Assembly (NCBI RefSeq): GCF_017310035.1
Contig: NZ_CP022296.1
Span: forward strand, 2,542,001 to 2,606,000
Length of the DNA stretch: 64,000 nucleotides
Reading direction: 5' to 3'
DNA from: Nocardioides sp. S5
GTDB taxonomy: Bacteria > Actinomycetota > Actinomycetes > Propionibacteriales > Nocardioidaceae
Part shown: in pieces, positions 42,134 to 52,058 of the stretch
How the letters are laid out: each line of letters begins with the position of its first letter
Position numbering within the stretch: position 1 is the first letter of the stretch
Made by a program: the position numbers and the translations under genes
The notes under the pieces: generated by a model
What the model was told of the DNA's origin: nothing
Seen by the model: the letters and a program-made list of their open reading frames with translations, nothing else
The model's database searches: none

Positions 42134-42631
42134 TCACTGTGCTGATCGTGAACTCTTCGGAACGTCACCGAGGTCGATGCGCGCGGCCTGCAGGAATTGG
42201 TACCTCAGTTCTCGATACTGGTGGTGCCATCCCGACCATCGGTTCGCCCGAAGTACCTCAGGCTTTACCTCGCGCAGGAATCGGAACATCGCCTCGCCGC
42301 GCTCGATCGTCGCATCGCCGGCGATAAGTCGAAGGGAGTCCAACCCCTTCTGCGCTTCAAGTGGCTGGATCTTACGGAGCGACAATCTGAACGTAACGGA
42401 ATCTCCAGGGAGGCCGCTGTCTAGCGGCGCCTGTGCTGCTTGCCTAGCCATCCGAACCTCTAGAAAGAGGCCGTGCATCGATGACAAGAACTCTGTGTAG
42501 ATTCGCCGTCGGTCGGTTCGGAGGACCTCGGTTGCGCGACGTCGATCCTGGGTTCGCTGGCTCAGGTAGGTGGTTCCGGCACCAAGCACGGTTCCACTCA
42601 ATGTTCCGAGAACGACCACCCAGTCCGACAC
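42134..42631 (-). CDS. Small membrane-anchored hypothetical protein
   Basis: Protein of 165 residues from the GTG at 42631, chosen because AGGAGG lies six bases upstream. One N-terminal helix (WVVVLGTLSGTVLGAGTTYL) is followed by a basic, helical cytoplasmic domain (RRATEVLRTDRRRIYTEFLS, VRMARQAAQAPL, IERGEAMFRFLREVKPEVLR). Resembles short single-span proteins found as accessory genes in many actinomycetes. The nearest neighbours are the unknown 365-residue gene downstream and an IS1380 element that has entered its upstream region. Confidence 0.55.
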   Translation of the reverse strand: MSDWVVVLGTLSGTVLGAGTTYLSQRTQDRRRATEVLRTDRRRIYTEFLSSMHGLFLEVRMARQAAQAPLDSGLPGDSVTFRLSLRKIQPLEAQKGLDSLRLIAGDATIERGEAMFRFLREVKPEVLRANRWSGWHHQYRELRYQFLQAARIDLGDVPKSSRSAQ

Positions 42632-42709
42632 CGCAGCCTCCTCATGCCTGCGGAACGACGCTAATGACTGCATGGTCGTTCGCGGTCTGGGTAACCATCT
42701 ATCCCTAAT

Positions 42710-44407
42710 CCCGGATCCACCGATGAACTTGGTCTGGTGAGCGCGCCGTAAACGAGAATGCCCTTGTGTAGCGGGAGAATCGGAGTTCTTGAGGCAACGA
42801 TTCGACCGAACACAAGGGACATCTCTGAGGTGAAACTCTCTCACACGTCGCGGGCGACGTCGGCGGTCTTCGATGATCCGAATCTCGTGTCGGCCGGTGG
42901 TCTGGTTCCGGTGCTCGCGTTGGCCGAGTCCGCTGGGCTGCGTGATCTGGCGGATCAGCACTTGACGGTGCCGGGCGACAAGGGCGCGAACGCCGGGTTG
43001 AAGGTCGCCTCGCTGGTCGGTGGGATGGTCGCTGGTGCCGATTCGATCGATGACATGGCGCTGTTGCGTCACGGCGGCATGGGGAGGGTATTCGCCCGCG
43101 CCTACGCGCCTTCGACGTTGGGTTCCTTCCTGCGGGCGTTCACCTTCGGGCACGTGCGTCAGCTCGACGCGATCGCGTCGAGGTTCCTCATCGCGCTGGC
43201 AGGACTCACCGAGCTGTTGCGTCCGTCAGCCGAGGTGAGCCCGGATGCAGACGCGAGTGCTGACTACGCGTTGCTCGATGTCGACGACACGATCATCGAG
43301 GTCCATGGCCACGCCAAGCAGGGCGCCGGGTTCGGCTACTCAGGTGTCCGTGGCCTCAACGCCCTGCTCGCCACCCTCACCATCGCCGGCGCCGTCCCGG
43401 TGATCGTGGCCCAACGGCTCCGCAAGGGCTCGACTGGGTCACCACGCGGTGCGAAGCGACTGGTCGGCGATGCGGTGCGGACCGCCCGACGACTGCTCGA
43501 CAAGTCCCACCCGGTCCTAGTGCGGATGGATTCGGCGTTCTACGGCCGCGGACCAGTTCACGCCGCCCTCAAGGGTGGGGCCGCGGTGTCGGTGACCGTG
43601 CGGATGGACAAGCGGGTCAAGGCCGCCATCGCCACCATCGACGACGATGCGTGGACCACCATCGAGTACACCGATGCCGTCTTCGACGAAGCCAGTGGCC
43701 GGTGGGTCTCACGGGCCGAGGTCGCCGAGATCGGTTTCACCGCGTTTGCCGCCCAGAAGAAGACCGACCACGTGCCGGGCCGGCTGGTGGTCCGGCGGAT
43801 CCCGGACTTCAACGCCGAGAAGAACAAGGCAGCCGGCCAAGACACCCTGTTTGACACCTGGCGGTTCCATGCGTTCTTCACCACCACCGACGCCGACGTG
43901 CTCGACACCGTCGCCGCCGATGCGATCCACCGCCATCACGCGGTCATCGAGCAGGTCCACGCTGACCTCAAACACGCAGCGTTGGCGCACCTGCCGTCCG
44001 GGGTGTTCACTGCCAACGCGGCCTGGTTGGTGCTCGCCGTGATGGCGTTCAACCTCACCCGAGCCGCCGCCAGCCTCACCCACCCGCAGATCGCGAAGGC
44101 CACCACCGCCACGATCCGTCGCAAGCTGATCACCGTGCCAGCACGGGTCGCGACCTCAGCACGACGGGTCACTCTGCATCTGCCACAAGCCTGGCCCTGG
44201 GAGACCGCCTGGACTGCCTTGTTTGACCGAGTCAGCGACCCGCCACCCGCCCTCGCGGCCTGACCAACCAGCAGCCACAGCTGCGCGACGAGGAACAACG
44301 TGGAACACCCCGGACAGTGAGGTCCGGCAGATCATCGCGCCCCGGCGCCCTCACCCGGAACCGACCACCATCACCTCATCCCGGCCATGCCGATCGGTGG
44401 ATCCGGG
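42710..44407 (+). mobile_element. IS1380-family insertion sequence
   Basis: 1,698 bp with perfect 15-bp terminal inverted repeats (CCCGGATCCACCGAT at 42710-42724 and its complement at 44393-44407). The target duplication CTAAT is present at 42705-42709 and 44408-44412. Contains a single full-length transposase gene. The clean duplication and intact gene indicate a recent insertion. Confidence 0.93.
42830..44263 (+). CDS. IS1380-family transposase
   Basis: DDE transposase of about 477 residues from the GTG at 42830 (the frame is open from 42758). Typical IS1380 segments: SAGGLVPVLALAESAGLRDL, VASLVGGMVAGADSIDDMAL, YALLDVDDTIIEVHGHAKQG with the first catalytic Asp, VLVRMDSAFYGRGPVHAALK with the second, and HHAVIEQVHADLKHAALAHL with the Glu region. 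The frame is intact with a normal C-terminus, so it is probably active. Confidence 0.9.
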   Translation: MKLSHTSRATSAVFDDPNLVSAGGLVPVLALAESAGLRDLADQHLTVPGDKGANAGLKVASLVGGMVAGADSIDDMALLRHGGMGRVFARAYAPSTLGSFLRAFTFGHVRQLDAIASRFLIALAGLTELLRPSAEVSPDADASADYALLDVDDTIIEVHGHAKQGAGFGYSGVRGLNALLATLTIAGAVPVIVAQRLRKGSTGSPRGAKRLVGDAVRTARRLLDKSHPVLVRMDSAFYGRGPVHAALKGGAAVSVTVRMDKRVKAAIATIDDDAWTTIEYTDAVFDEASGRWVSRAEVAEIGFTAFAAQKKTDHVPGRLVVRRIPDFNAEKNKAAGQDTLFDTWRFHAFFTTTDADVLDTVAADAIHRHHAVIEQVHADLKHAALAHLPSGVFTANAAWLVLAVMAFNLTRAAASLTHPQIAKATTATIRRKLITVPARVATSARRVTLHLPQAWPWETAWTALFDRVSDPPPALAA

Positions 44408-44636
44408 CTAATGTATGGGGGGCCGATCCGCTTGATCATGTCGGCGTGACCGACAGGTAACGGCATCTGAGGGGCACGCCCCGAGCGGCGAAACGGTGAG
44501 AGCGGCGATCGCGTATCGGCCGTCCAGACCCACTGCCATGGAGTGCGTCCTTTCGCCGCGATCGCGCCAGGGCCTCGACGGGCGTTAAGCCTCGCAAGTC
44601 AAACTCAGACTTGGTGCTTGATCCATGCGACCGCCG

Positions 44637-47600
44637 TCATGCGCCGCCGCCTTGATCCTCAGCGAGGGAAAGCGCCGGGAGACGGTCGACGATCCGCATC
44701 GTCTCGACGCTGACCGTCACCACGCGGGCGAGGAGGTCGAGGATGTACCGCGGATCGCCGACCTCGCGTGACCAGTCGTTGGGGTCGTTAACGATGCCGG
44801 ACGCCTTGTCTGTCTTGATCCAGTAGCGGTCGATGATCCACTCGACCGCGGAACGCGAACCCAGTTGGTAGCGGTAGGCGTCCTCGGGGACCCCCGAGAG
44901 GGTGATCCGGTCGTTGTAGTGGATCACCGCCCGGTCCTTGCCCTTGTCGCCGAAGCGCATCTTCTTCCCACTCACAGCGAAGAAGTCGTAGGGGTCGCCC
45001 TGGACTGCCGCCTCGAGACCCTCGAGCCGGTAGGGCGTCACGGTCTCGTAGCCGATGTGCAGGTCGCTCAGTGCCCGACCTGCAGTGGCGAACGCCCGCG
45101 CATCCGCGGGTGTGCTGACCAGAGGGATCCGGGGAAGCATCTTCTTCAGGTCCGCGGCATAACGGTCGCGGTAGTTGGGAGAGTGCAGCAGGCCGTAGAC
45201 GTAGAAAAAGACGTCGTCCTTGGTCCACTTGGAGTCGTACGCCGCCTGCCAGCGACGGAGCGCCTCGTCAGTGACGTTGTCGATGCGGCGATACCCGTCT
45301 AGTACCTCCGAGTCGTTGGCACCACGGAGGTCAAGGGTGCCCTCTTCGGCTGCGGGTTCCCAAGTCCAGCGCGGAAAGAACTGTCCGCCCGAGCCCGCTC
45401 CTGTCGTGTGGAGATCGAACAAGGTATCGAGCATGAGAACGGAGAACGGGTTGGCGGATGATGCGCCCACGCAATAGAAGCCCAAGGCAGGGTGGGAGTC
45501 GGACGGCGACGTCCGAGGGGTAGCGCCGAGCCGGTTGTTTAGCACCGGGTCTACGTAGAGCCATTGACGGGTGAAGGGTCGATAGAGTGCTTTGCGGACC
45601 GAGGTCGCTGTGAAGGAAACCTGTCGTCCGCGGGCAAGATGCTTGCGGATGTCGCCGCCCCAGCTGCCTCGGCTTAGGTCGGCTTCGGGTTCGGCTGCGC
45701 CAAGGTTGTCCATATAGAAGTCGATGTGGCGCCTCACGTGCCGTTCGAGGTCCGTTTGCGACGACGCGTAGACCCAGGAGTCGCGGGCGGTGCCGACCCC
45801 TAGGCCCGTCGATGCAAACACCCCACCCGCCGTAAGGCCCAGGAAGTGAGGGAAGTCCTGAGCTCGCTGACTAGCCCAGTCGCCGTCGATGTTTGGAGTG
45901 ATCAGAGCAGGCTCGAGATTGGTGACAGCGCCAACCTGAGCAATTTTCGCCAGCTTCTCTTCACGGGTGAGATAGTCGCCAATGTCGGTGTACCGGATGG
46001 TTGCGGGTGCATCAGATCCTGGCTTCTTCACCAGGACGGTGATGGCAACAGTGGCGCGCGAGCCGCCACCGAAGACCTTGCCTCCTTCGCGCTGCGATAG
46101 TTGACCAGCGGTGCGCTGGTTACCTCGCAGGTTAAAGATGTGGATCGTGGAGAACTCTTCCGAAAGACTCAAGCGCATCCCGTCCGCGGAGTTGGATTCC
46201 AGCCATCCTCCGTTAGTGACGAACGCGATGACACCGCGATCTTGGATCCGTAGCGACGCCCACTTGATCGCTCGGATGTAGGAGTCGTAGATCTTTGCCA
46301 TCAGTTTCGCGTTCGAGCGCGCCGCGTACGTCTCCCGGATCGCCTGGTCGATCGTCGGATAGGCCTGGTTGGCGTTGTCGTCGTTGGCCGAGTCCTGGCC
46401 CACCGAGTAGGGCGGATTTCCGACGATCACAGTGATGGGCAAGGCCCGCTGGCGCGCGATGCGCTCGTTGTTCTCGGGGAAGATGTCGAGGTCGTCGCGG
46501 TCGCCGTCCTCATAGGACTGGAACGTGTCGGTGAGGACAAGACCGGGGAACGGCTCGTAGGGGTTGGTGACCTCTTCCGCGTCAAGGAAGCGCGGGCGGA
46601 GGGCGGCGTACGTCGTTTCGATATTGACCGCAGCGATGTAGTAGGCGAGCAGCAGCATCTCGTTGGCGTGCAGTTCATGAGCGTACTTACGCGCAAGGTC
46701 GTGCGGCTCGATGAGGCCGGAGGCCAGGAGGCGCGTGATGAAGGTGCCGGTGCCGGTGAAGCCGTCGAGGATGTGCACGCCCTCGTCGGTGAGGCCTTGC
46801 CCGAACTCGGCGCGGAGCACCTCGTCGGCGGACCGCAGGATGAAGTCGACGATCTCGATCGGCGTGTAGACGATGCCGAGCCGGTCGACCGTGCGCTTGA
46901 AGGCGGTGGCGAAGAAGGTGTCGTAGAGCTCGACGATCACCCGCTGCTTGCCCTCCGCGTCCTCCACGCCCTCGACACGGCGCCGTACGGAGTCGTAGAA
47001 GGAGTCAAGGGAGGCCTGCTCGGCGGCGAGGTTGTGCTCCTCCAGGGAGGCGAGCATCAGCTCCATGGTCCGGGCGACGGGGTTGTGCTGCCGGAAGTCG
47101 TAGCCGGCGAAGAGCGCCTCGAAGACCGGTGCGGTGATGAGGTGCTGGGCGAGCATCTCGATGGCCTCGTCGCGCGTGATGCCCTCGTTGAGGTTGCCGC
47201 GGAGGCCGGCGAGGAACTCCTTGAACTCCTTGGCCGAGTTGGAGTCGGGGTCCTTGAGGAGTCCGTTGATCCGGGTGATGTGGGCCTGGGCGATGTCGGC
47301 GACGTCCTTGGCCCAGGTCTCCCAGTACTTTCGTTCGCCGACCTTCTGGACGATCCGCGCATACATCGCGTCACGAAACCCGTCGAAGCCGTAGTCGAGG
47401 GCGAGCTGCTCGCTGTCGGGCTCGGGTGGCTGGCCGGGGCGGTCGGTCCCGGGAGTGACGTCGATGATGCGCAGGCGGTCGGGCCGGCGCTTGTTGAGCT
47501 CGATCTGGTTGATCATGGCGTGGAAGCGCTCGTCGTGGGAGCGCAGTGCCTGGAGCACCTGCCAGACCACCTTGTAGCGCTCGTTGTCGCGCAGCGCGTC

Positions 47601-49409
47601 CTCGGGCGCGACGCCGGAGGGCACCACGATCGGCAGCACGATGTAGCCGAGCTGCTTGCCGGGGGCCTTGCGCATCACACGGCCCACAGACTGGACCACG
47701 TCGACCTGCGAGCCGCGCGGGGTCAGGAACAGCACGGCGTCCAGCGCAGGGACGTCCACGCCCTCGGACAGGCAGCGGGCGTTGGTGAGCACCCGGCACG
47801 TGCCCTCGGGCGTCTCCTCCTTGAGCCACGCCAGGTGGGTGTTGCGCTCGTGGATGCCCATGGTGCCGTCGACGTGGGCAGCCTCCACGCGGAGGTCGGA
47901 CCGTTCGTCCGTCTCGTCCTGGCGTGCTCGGTCGACCATCACCGGGAACGACGCGGCCGCCAGCTTAGAGGCCTTGATGTCCTTGGCGAAGGCGACCGCA
48001 CGGCGCATCGGCTCGTCGACGTCACCCTTCAGGTCCGCGGGACCGAAATGCTTGCGCATGCCGTTCCAGCAGCCGATCAACTTGGCGGCGTCGCCCAGCG
48101 CGATCTCACCCGACTGGGCCATCGCAGACTGGAAGTGCTCAGCGACGTAGGACTCGTCGACCGACAGGACCAGCACCTTGTAGTCGGTGAGGAGGTCGGC
48201 CTCGACCGCGTCCCCGAATCCGAGGCGGTGCAGCTCGGGTCCGAAGATCGTCTCGTCACCCATGTCGGCGAGCACGGCCTCGGCGTCCGTCGCCTTCTTG
48301 CGAACGGCGTCGCCGAACACCCGGGGCGTGGCCGTCATGTAGAGACGTCGGTCGGCCTTGAGGTAGTCCCCGTCGTGGACCTTCACGAAGTGCGACTCGT
48401 CCTGCCCGGCCAGCGTCACGCCAGTGGTGCGGTGGGCCTCGTCGCAGATCACCAGGTCGAAGGCACCGACCCCGAGCCGTTGAGCCTCGGCGACAACCTC
48501 GATCGACTGGTAGGTCGCGAAGACGACGGTCATCCGCGGAAAGGCGTACCTCCCGCTGGCCATGCGAGCTGCGAGCGTGGCTGCATCGGTCGTCGCGGGC
48601 TCAGTCAGATCGACGGTCGAGAGGTCGGCGTCGTCGGAGACCTTGCGCCCCACACGGACGTCGGAGCACACCGCGAAGGGCCGGATGTCGACCTCGCGGT
48701 TGACCATCCACTCGCGCAGACTCTGACTCATCAGCTGGATGCTCGGCACCAGGAACAGCACCGAGCCACCCTCACCCACCAGGTCCTCGGCAATCCTCAG
48801 CGAGGTGAAGGTCTTGCCCGTGCCGCACGCCATGATCAACCGCCCACGGTCGGCGATGGCGAGCCCCCGGCGTACGTCGTCGAGCGCGCGCAACTGGTGC
48901 GGCCGAAGCGTCTTGGGACCGGTGGTGGGGAGCACCTCAGGGGTGGTCCACGAGTAGTCGGACCAGTCGATCCCGGCATCCTCGAAGTAGCCCACGTCCA
49001 CCCGCTGCACCGGGACCATCTGGCCTTCGAGCGTCTCGTCGGCGTTCTTCGACCAGCCCTTGGCGGTGTCGAAGATGTAGCGCGCGCTGAACTCGGCCTT
49101 GGAGGACGCGGAGAGGAAGGAGTCGATGTCGCCCTTCGCGACGGTGCTGTGCTCGTCGTAGAACTTGCACTGGATGGCAGCAAACGTATCCGTCTCGCGG
49201 ACCCTGGCGACGAGATCAATGCCGGTGTCAGTGCGGGTGCCGCGCTCAGGCCACTCGGTCCAGGTCCAGACGTCGTCGAACTTCGCGGTCCACTCCGGGT
49301 CGGTGCGCAAGAACGACTGCACCAGACGCTCGAACTTGTCTCCCTTGTCCCGCTCATCGAGGGCCGAGGCCCGAAGGTCCTCCAGGACTTCGTGGATCGT
49401 CACCGACAT
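44637..49409 (-). CDS. Type ISP single-chain restriction-modification enzyme
   Basis: One polypeptide of 1590 residues. An N-terminal Mrr-like PD-(D/E)XK nuclease domain (TDTGIDLVARV at 60-70, AAIQCKFY at 77-84) precedes a superfamily 2 translocase with Walker A CGTGKT (195-200), DEAH (323-326), MTATP (358-362) and SVGRVMRK (574-581). A helical coupler follows, then an N6-adenine methyltransferase (motif I LDGFTGTGTF at 881-890, motif IV NPPY at 998-1001) and a long C-terminal target-recognition part. This is the LlaBIII/LlaGI-type layout, in which one protein methylates and cuts. The full catalytic set appears present. It would protect the element's host from phages and foreign DNA. Confidence 0.88.
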   Translation of the reverse strand: MSVTIHEVLEDLRASALDERDKGDKFERLVQSFLRTDPEWTAKFDDVWTWTEWPERGTRTDTGIDLVARVRETDTFAAIQCKFYDEHSTVAKGDIDSFLSASSKAEFSARYIFDTAKGWSKNADETLEGQMVPVQRVDVGYFEDAGIDWSDYSWTTPEVLPTTGPKTLRPHQLRALDDVRRGLAIADRGRLIMACGTGKTFTSLRIAEDLVGEGGSVLFLVPSIQLMSQSLREWMVNREVDIRPFAVCSDVRVGRKVSDDADLSTVDLTEPATTDAATLAARMASGRYAFPRMTVVFATYQSIEVVAEAQRLGVGAFDLVICDEAHRTTGVTLAGQDESHFVKVHDGDYLKADRRLYMTATPRVFGDAVRKKATDAEAVLADMGDETIFGPELHRLGFGDAVEADLLTDYKVLVLSVDESYVAEHFQSAMAQSGEIALGDAAKLIGCWNGMRKHFGPADLKGDVDEPMRRAVAFAKDIKASKLAAASFPVMVDRARQDETDERSDLRVEAAHVDGTMGIHERNTHLAWLKEETPEGTCRVLTNARCLSEGVDVPALDAVLFLTPRGSQVDVVQSVGRVMRKAPGKQLGYIVLPIVVPSGVAPEDALRDNERYKVVWQVLQALRSHDERFHAMINQIELNKRRPDRLRIIDVTPGTDRPGQPPEPDSEQLALDYGFDGFRDAMYARIVQKVGERKYWETWAKDVADIAQAHITRINGLLKDPDSNSAKEFKEFLAGLRGNLNEGITRDEAIEMLAQHLITAPVFEALFAGYDFRQHNPVARTMELMLASLEEHNLAAEQASLDSFYDSVRRRVEGVEDAEGKQRVIVELYDTFFATAFKRTVDRLGIVYTPIEIVDFILRSADEVLRAEFGQGLTDEGVHILDGFTGTGTFITRLLASGLIEPHDLARKYAHELHANEMLLLAYYIAAVNIETTYAALRPRFLDAEEVTNPYEPFPGLVLTDTFQSYEDGDRDDLDIFPENNERIARQRALPITVIVGNPPYSVGQDSANDDNANQAYPTIDQAIRETYAARSNAKLMAKIYDSYIRAIKWASLRIQDRGVIAFVTNGGWLESNSADGMRLSLSEEFSTIHIFNLRGNQRTAGQLSQREGGKVFGGGSRATVAITVLVKKPGSDAPATIRYTDIGDYLTREEKLAKIAQVGAVTNLEPALITPNIDGDWASQRAQDFPHFLGLTAGGVFASTGLGVGTARDSWVYASSQTDLERHVRRHIDFYMDNLGAAEPEADLSRGSWGGDIRKHLARGRQVSFTATSVRKALYRPFTRQWLYVDPVLNNRLGATPRTSPSDSHPALGFYCVGASSANPFSVLMLDTLFDLHTTGAGSGGQFFPRWTWEPAAEEGTLDLRGANDSEVLDGYRRIDNVTDEALRRWQAAYDSKWTKDDVFFYVYGLLHSPNYRDRYAADLKKMLPRIPLVSTPADARAFATAGRALSDLHIGYETVTPYRLEGLEAAVQGDPYDFFAVSGKKMRFGDKGKDRAVIHYNDRITLSGVPEDAYRYQLGSRSAVEWIIDRYWIKTDKASGIVNDPNDWSREVGDPRYILDLLARVVTVSVETMRIVDRLPALSLAEDQGGGA

Positions 49410-49542
49410 GGGCGCGATTGTGCCTCACGCCCTCGCGAGCCGAGCACGAGACGTCGAATCCCATGACCGGTCGCTGATGTCCTGCCCCAGCCCGGAGCGA
49501 CCGGCGCACCTCCTGGGTACCCACGACCGCCCAGGAGGCCCC

Positions 49543-49773
49543 ATGCCGACCAAGCAGACGCACGCCAGTCCCCGCATCCCGCGACAGCGCGTGCTGCCCG
49601 TGTACCTCAGCATCGAAGAGGCAGCTGAGGTGATGTCGTTGAGCACGAAGACGATTCGTCGTCGCATCAGCGACGGCTCGATCCCGGCCTACCGATGCGG
49701 ACGCCGCAACATCCGAATCCGCTTGGACGAGCTCGAGGCAGCCTTCCGAAAGCTTCCCTCTACCGGCCAGTGA
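49543..49773 (+). CDS. Helix-turn-helix (excisionase-type) protein
   Basis: Protein of 76 residues with a good ribosome site (CCAGGAGGCCCC). The core YLSIEEAAEVMSLSTKTIRR, then RISDGSIPAYRCGRRNIRIR is an HTH_17/excisionase domain as in small recombination directionality factors. It lies divergent to the ISP gene and just before a terminator. A second protein of the same class is encoded beside the integrase (53,356), so one of them may be a relic of another element or a regulator. Confidence 0.72.
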   Translation: MPTKQTHASPRIPRQRVLPVYLSIEEAAEVMSLSTKTIRRRISDGSIPAYRCGRRNIRIRLDELEAAFRKLPSTGQ

Positions 49774-49815
49774 TGGACCCGTGATGGACACGTGATGGAC
49801 ACGCGGACCAAATCG

Positions 49816-49858
49816 AAACAGCCCCCGATCCTGCGTTACCGCAGGTCAGGGGCTGTTT
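49816..49858. terminator. Strong bidirectional hairpin terminator
   Basis: AAACAGCCCC (49816-49825) pairs with GGGGCTGTTT (49849-49858), with an inner stem CTGC/GCAG. It has A-rich and T-rich flanks on both sides, so it can stop transcription from the HTH gene and from the integrase on the other strand. Confidence 0.8.
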
Positions 49859-49974
49859 GTGACTCGGTGGGCGATACTTGTCGGCGACGCCTGAAAACTG
49901 ACCCCCTATCGACGGTCGAAAACTGACCCCCTCCGAGACCCTGACCTCACCAGCGGTGAGGCAGGAGGACGGGA

Positions 49975-51252
49975 GTGTTGTCAGTGGAGGACTGGGCAGA
50001 GATCCGCAGGTTGCACCGGGCCGAGGGGTTGCCGATCAAGATGATCGCCAGGACGTTGGGCGTCTCGCGCAACACCGTCCGTGCAGCGCTGGCGGCCGAC
50101 GGGCCACCGAAGTACGTGCGGAAGCCGGTGGGGTCCGCGGTCGATGCGTTCGAGCCGCGGATCCGTGAGCAACTCCAGGCCGTGCCGACGATGCCGGCCA
50201 CGGTGATCGCTGAGCGGATCGGTTGGGACCGTGGGATGACGGTGTTCAAGCAGCGGGTGGCCGAGCTGCGCCCGGCCTATCTGCCGCCCGATCCCGCGTC
50301 CCGCACCACTTATGAGGCAGGTGAGCTGGCGCAGTTCGACTTCTGGTTCCCCGACATCGAGCTCCCGGTCGGCTACGGCCAGACCCGGACTGCGAAGCGG
50401 CTGCCGGTGATGACATGCGTGACCGGCTACTCCCGCTGGTCCGGCGGCATCTTGATCCCCACACGCGAAGCCGAGGACCTGTACGCAGGCTGGTGGCACC
50501 TGCTGTCGACCCAACTGCAGGGTGTCCCCAAGACGCTGGTGTGGGACGGCGAAGGAGCAGTCGGCCGGTGGCGCGCACGACGACCCGAGCTCACCGGCCA
50601 CTGCCAGGCGTTCCGCGGTGTCCTGGGTGCGAGTGTGTACATCTGCAAGCCCGCCGACCCCGAAGCCAAGGGGATGCTCGAGCGGCTGCACGACTACCTC
50701 GAGAGGTCCTTCCTGCCCGGACGGCGTTTCACATCGCCGGCGGACTTCAACGTCCAGCTGGCCGGGTTCTTCACCAAGGCCAACGCCCGGAAGATGCGGG
50801 TCCTGGGCTGCACGCCCGGTGACCGGGTCGACGCCGACCGGGCCGCGATGCTGCCCCTGCCACCGGTCCCGCCAGAAGTCGGCTGGCGCAAGACGCTGCG
50901 GCTTCCCCGCGACCACTACGTCCGCGTCGACTCGAACGACTACTCCGTCCACCCCGCTGTGGTCGGGCGCCGGATCGAGGTCCACGCCGACCTCGACCGG
51001 GTGTGGGTGACCTGTGAGGGCGCGGTCGTGGCCGACCACGCCCGGGTGTGGGCACGGCACCAGACCATCACCGAGTTCGAGCACACCGTTGCCGCCAAAC
51101 ACCTGCGCCACGGTCGCGCAGACCTGCTGCGGCCGGTCGCCGACGCCGTGACCGGTGAGGAGGTCGAGATCCGCTCACTCGGGTGCTACGACCTAGCACT
51201 CGGCCTCGTCGACGAGCCGGTCGACGAACTGGTCGTGGAGGAGGTGTCCTGA
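49975..51252 (+). CDS. istA: IS21-family transposase IstA
   Basis: Protein of 425 residues, GTG start with AGGAGGACGGGA before it. N-terminal helix-turn-helix (WAEIRRLHRAEGLPIKMIAR, then TLGVSRNTVRAAL) and rve-type DDE core: ELAQFDFWFPDIELPVGYGQ (Asp), LVWDGEGAVGRW (Asp), PEAKGMLERLHDYLERSFLP (Glu). The C-terminal beta-rich part ends with DEPVDELVVEEVS. Stop and istB start share bases (TGATG). The frame is complete. Confidence 0.93.
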   Translation: MLSVEDWAEIRRLHRAEGLPIKMIARTLGVSRNTVRAALAADGPPKYVRKPVGSAVDAFEPRIREQLQAVPTMPATVIAERIGWDRGMTVFKQRVAELRPAYLPPDPASRTTYEAGELAQFDFWFPDIELPVGYGQTRTAKRLPVMTCVTGYSRWSGGILIPTREAEDLYAGWWHLLSTQLQGVPKTLVWDGEGAVGRWRARRPELTGHCQAFRGVLGASVYICKPADPEAKGMLERLHDYLERSFLPGRRFTSPADFNVQLAGFFTKANARKMRVLGCTPGDRVDADRAAMLPLPPVPPEVGWRKTLRLPRDHYVRVDSNDYSVHPAVVGRRIEVHADLDRVWVTCEGAVVADHARVWARHQTITEFEHTVAAKHLRHGRADLLRPVADAVTGEEVEIRSLGCYDLALGLVDEPVDELVVEEVS

Positions 51253-52058
51253 TGGCCACCCGGACGAAGACGGCACCGAAGACCGGCCGCGATGTCACCA
51301 GCGAGCTGGAGTTCCTGACCCGGGCGTTGAAGGCACCCACCCTGCGCGAGTCGGTCGCCCGGCTGGCCGAACGTGCCCGCGAGGAGTCCTGGACCCACGA
51401 GGAGTTCCTGGCCGCCTGCCTGCAACGCGAGGTGTCAGCGCGGGAGTCCCACGGTGGCGAGGGCCGGATCCGCGCAGCCCGGTTCCCGGCCCGCAAGAGC
51501 CTCGAGGACTTCGACTACGACCACGCCCGTGGCCTGAAGCGAGAGACCATCGCGCACCTGGGCACCCTGGACTTCGTCGCCGGTAAGGAGAACGTCGTGC
51601 TCCTCGGCCCACCCGGCACCGGGAAGACCCACCTGGCCACCGGGCTGGCGATCCGGGCCTGCCAGGCCGGGCACCGGGTCCAGTTCGCCACCGCGTCCCA
51701 ATGGGTCGATCGGCTCGCTGACGCCCACCACGCCGGCCGACTGCAAGACGAGCTGCGACGGCTGGTCCGCTATCCGGTGCTGGTCATCGACGAGGTCGGC
51801 TACATCCCGTTCGAGCCCGAGGCCGCCAACCTGTTCTTCCAGCTCGTCTCATCGCGCTACGAACGCGCCAGCCTCATCGTCACCAGCAACAAGAACTTCG
51901 CCCGCTGGGGCGAGGTCTTCGGCGACGACACCGTCGCCGCCGCGATGATCGACCGGCTCGTCCACCACGCCGAAGTCATCGCCTTGAAGGGCGACTCCTA
52001 CCGGCTGAAGAACCGAGAACTCGGCCGCGTCCCCGCGGCCGCCAACGAAGAGAACTAG
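51252..52058 (+). CDS. istB: IS21-family helper ATPase IstB
   Basis: AAA+ protein of 268 residues that assists IstA in target choice and strand transfer. Walker A LLGPPGTGKTHLATGLA, Walker B YPVLVIDEVGYIPFEPEAAN, sensor region LIVTSNKNFARWGEVFGDDT and VAAAMIDRLVHHAEVIALKG. N-terminal DnaC-like helical part. Coupled to istA through TGATG. The frame is complete. Confidence 0.93.
   Translation: MATRTKTAPKTGRDVTSELEFLTRALKAPTLRESVARLAERAREESWTHEEFLAACLQREVSARESHGGEGRIRAARFPARKSLEDFDYDHARGLKRETIAHLGTLDFVAGKENVVLLGPPGTGKTHLATGLAIRACQAGHRVQFATASQWVDRLADAHHAGRLQDELRRLVRYPVLVIDEVGYIPFEPEAANLFFQLVSSRYERASLIVTSNKNFARWGEVFGDDTVAAAMIDRLVHHAEVIALKGDSYRLKNRELGRVPAAANEEN

Noticed and set aside
46668..49466. 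932-codon open frame on the plus strand
   Set aside because: Exact antisense of the type ISP gene; composition rich in Val, Gly, His and Asp as expected for a shadow frame in high-GC DNA.
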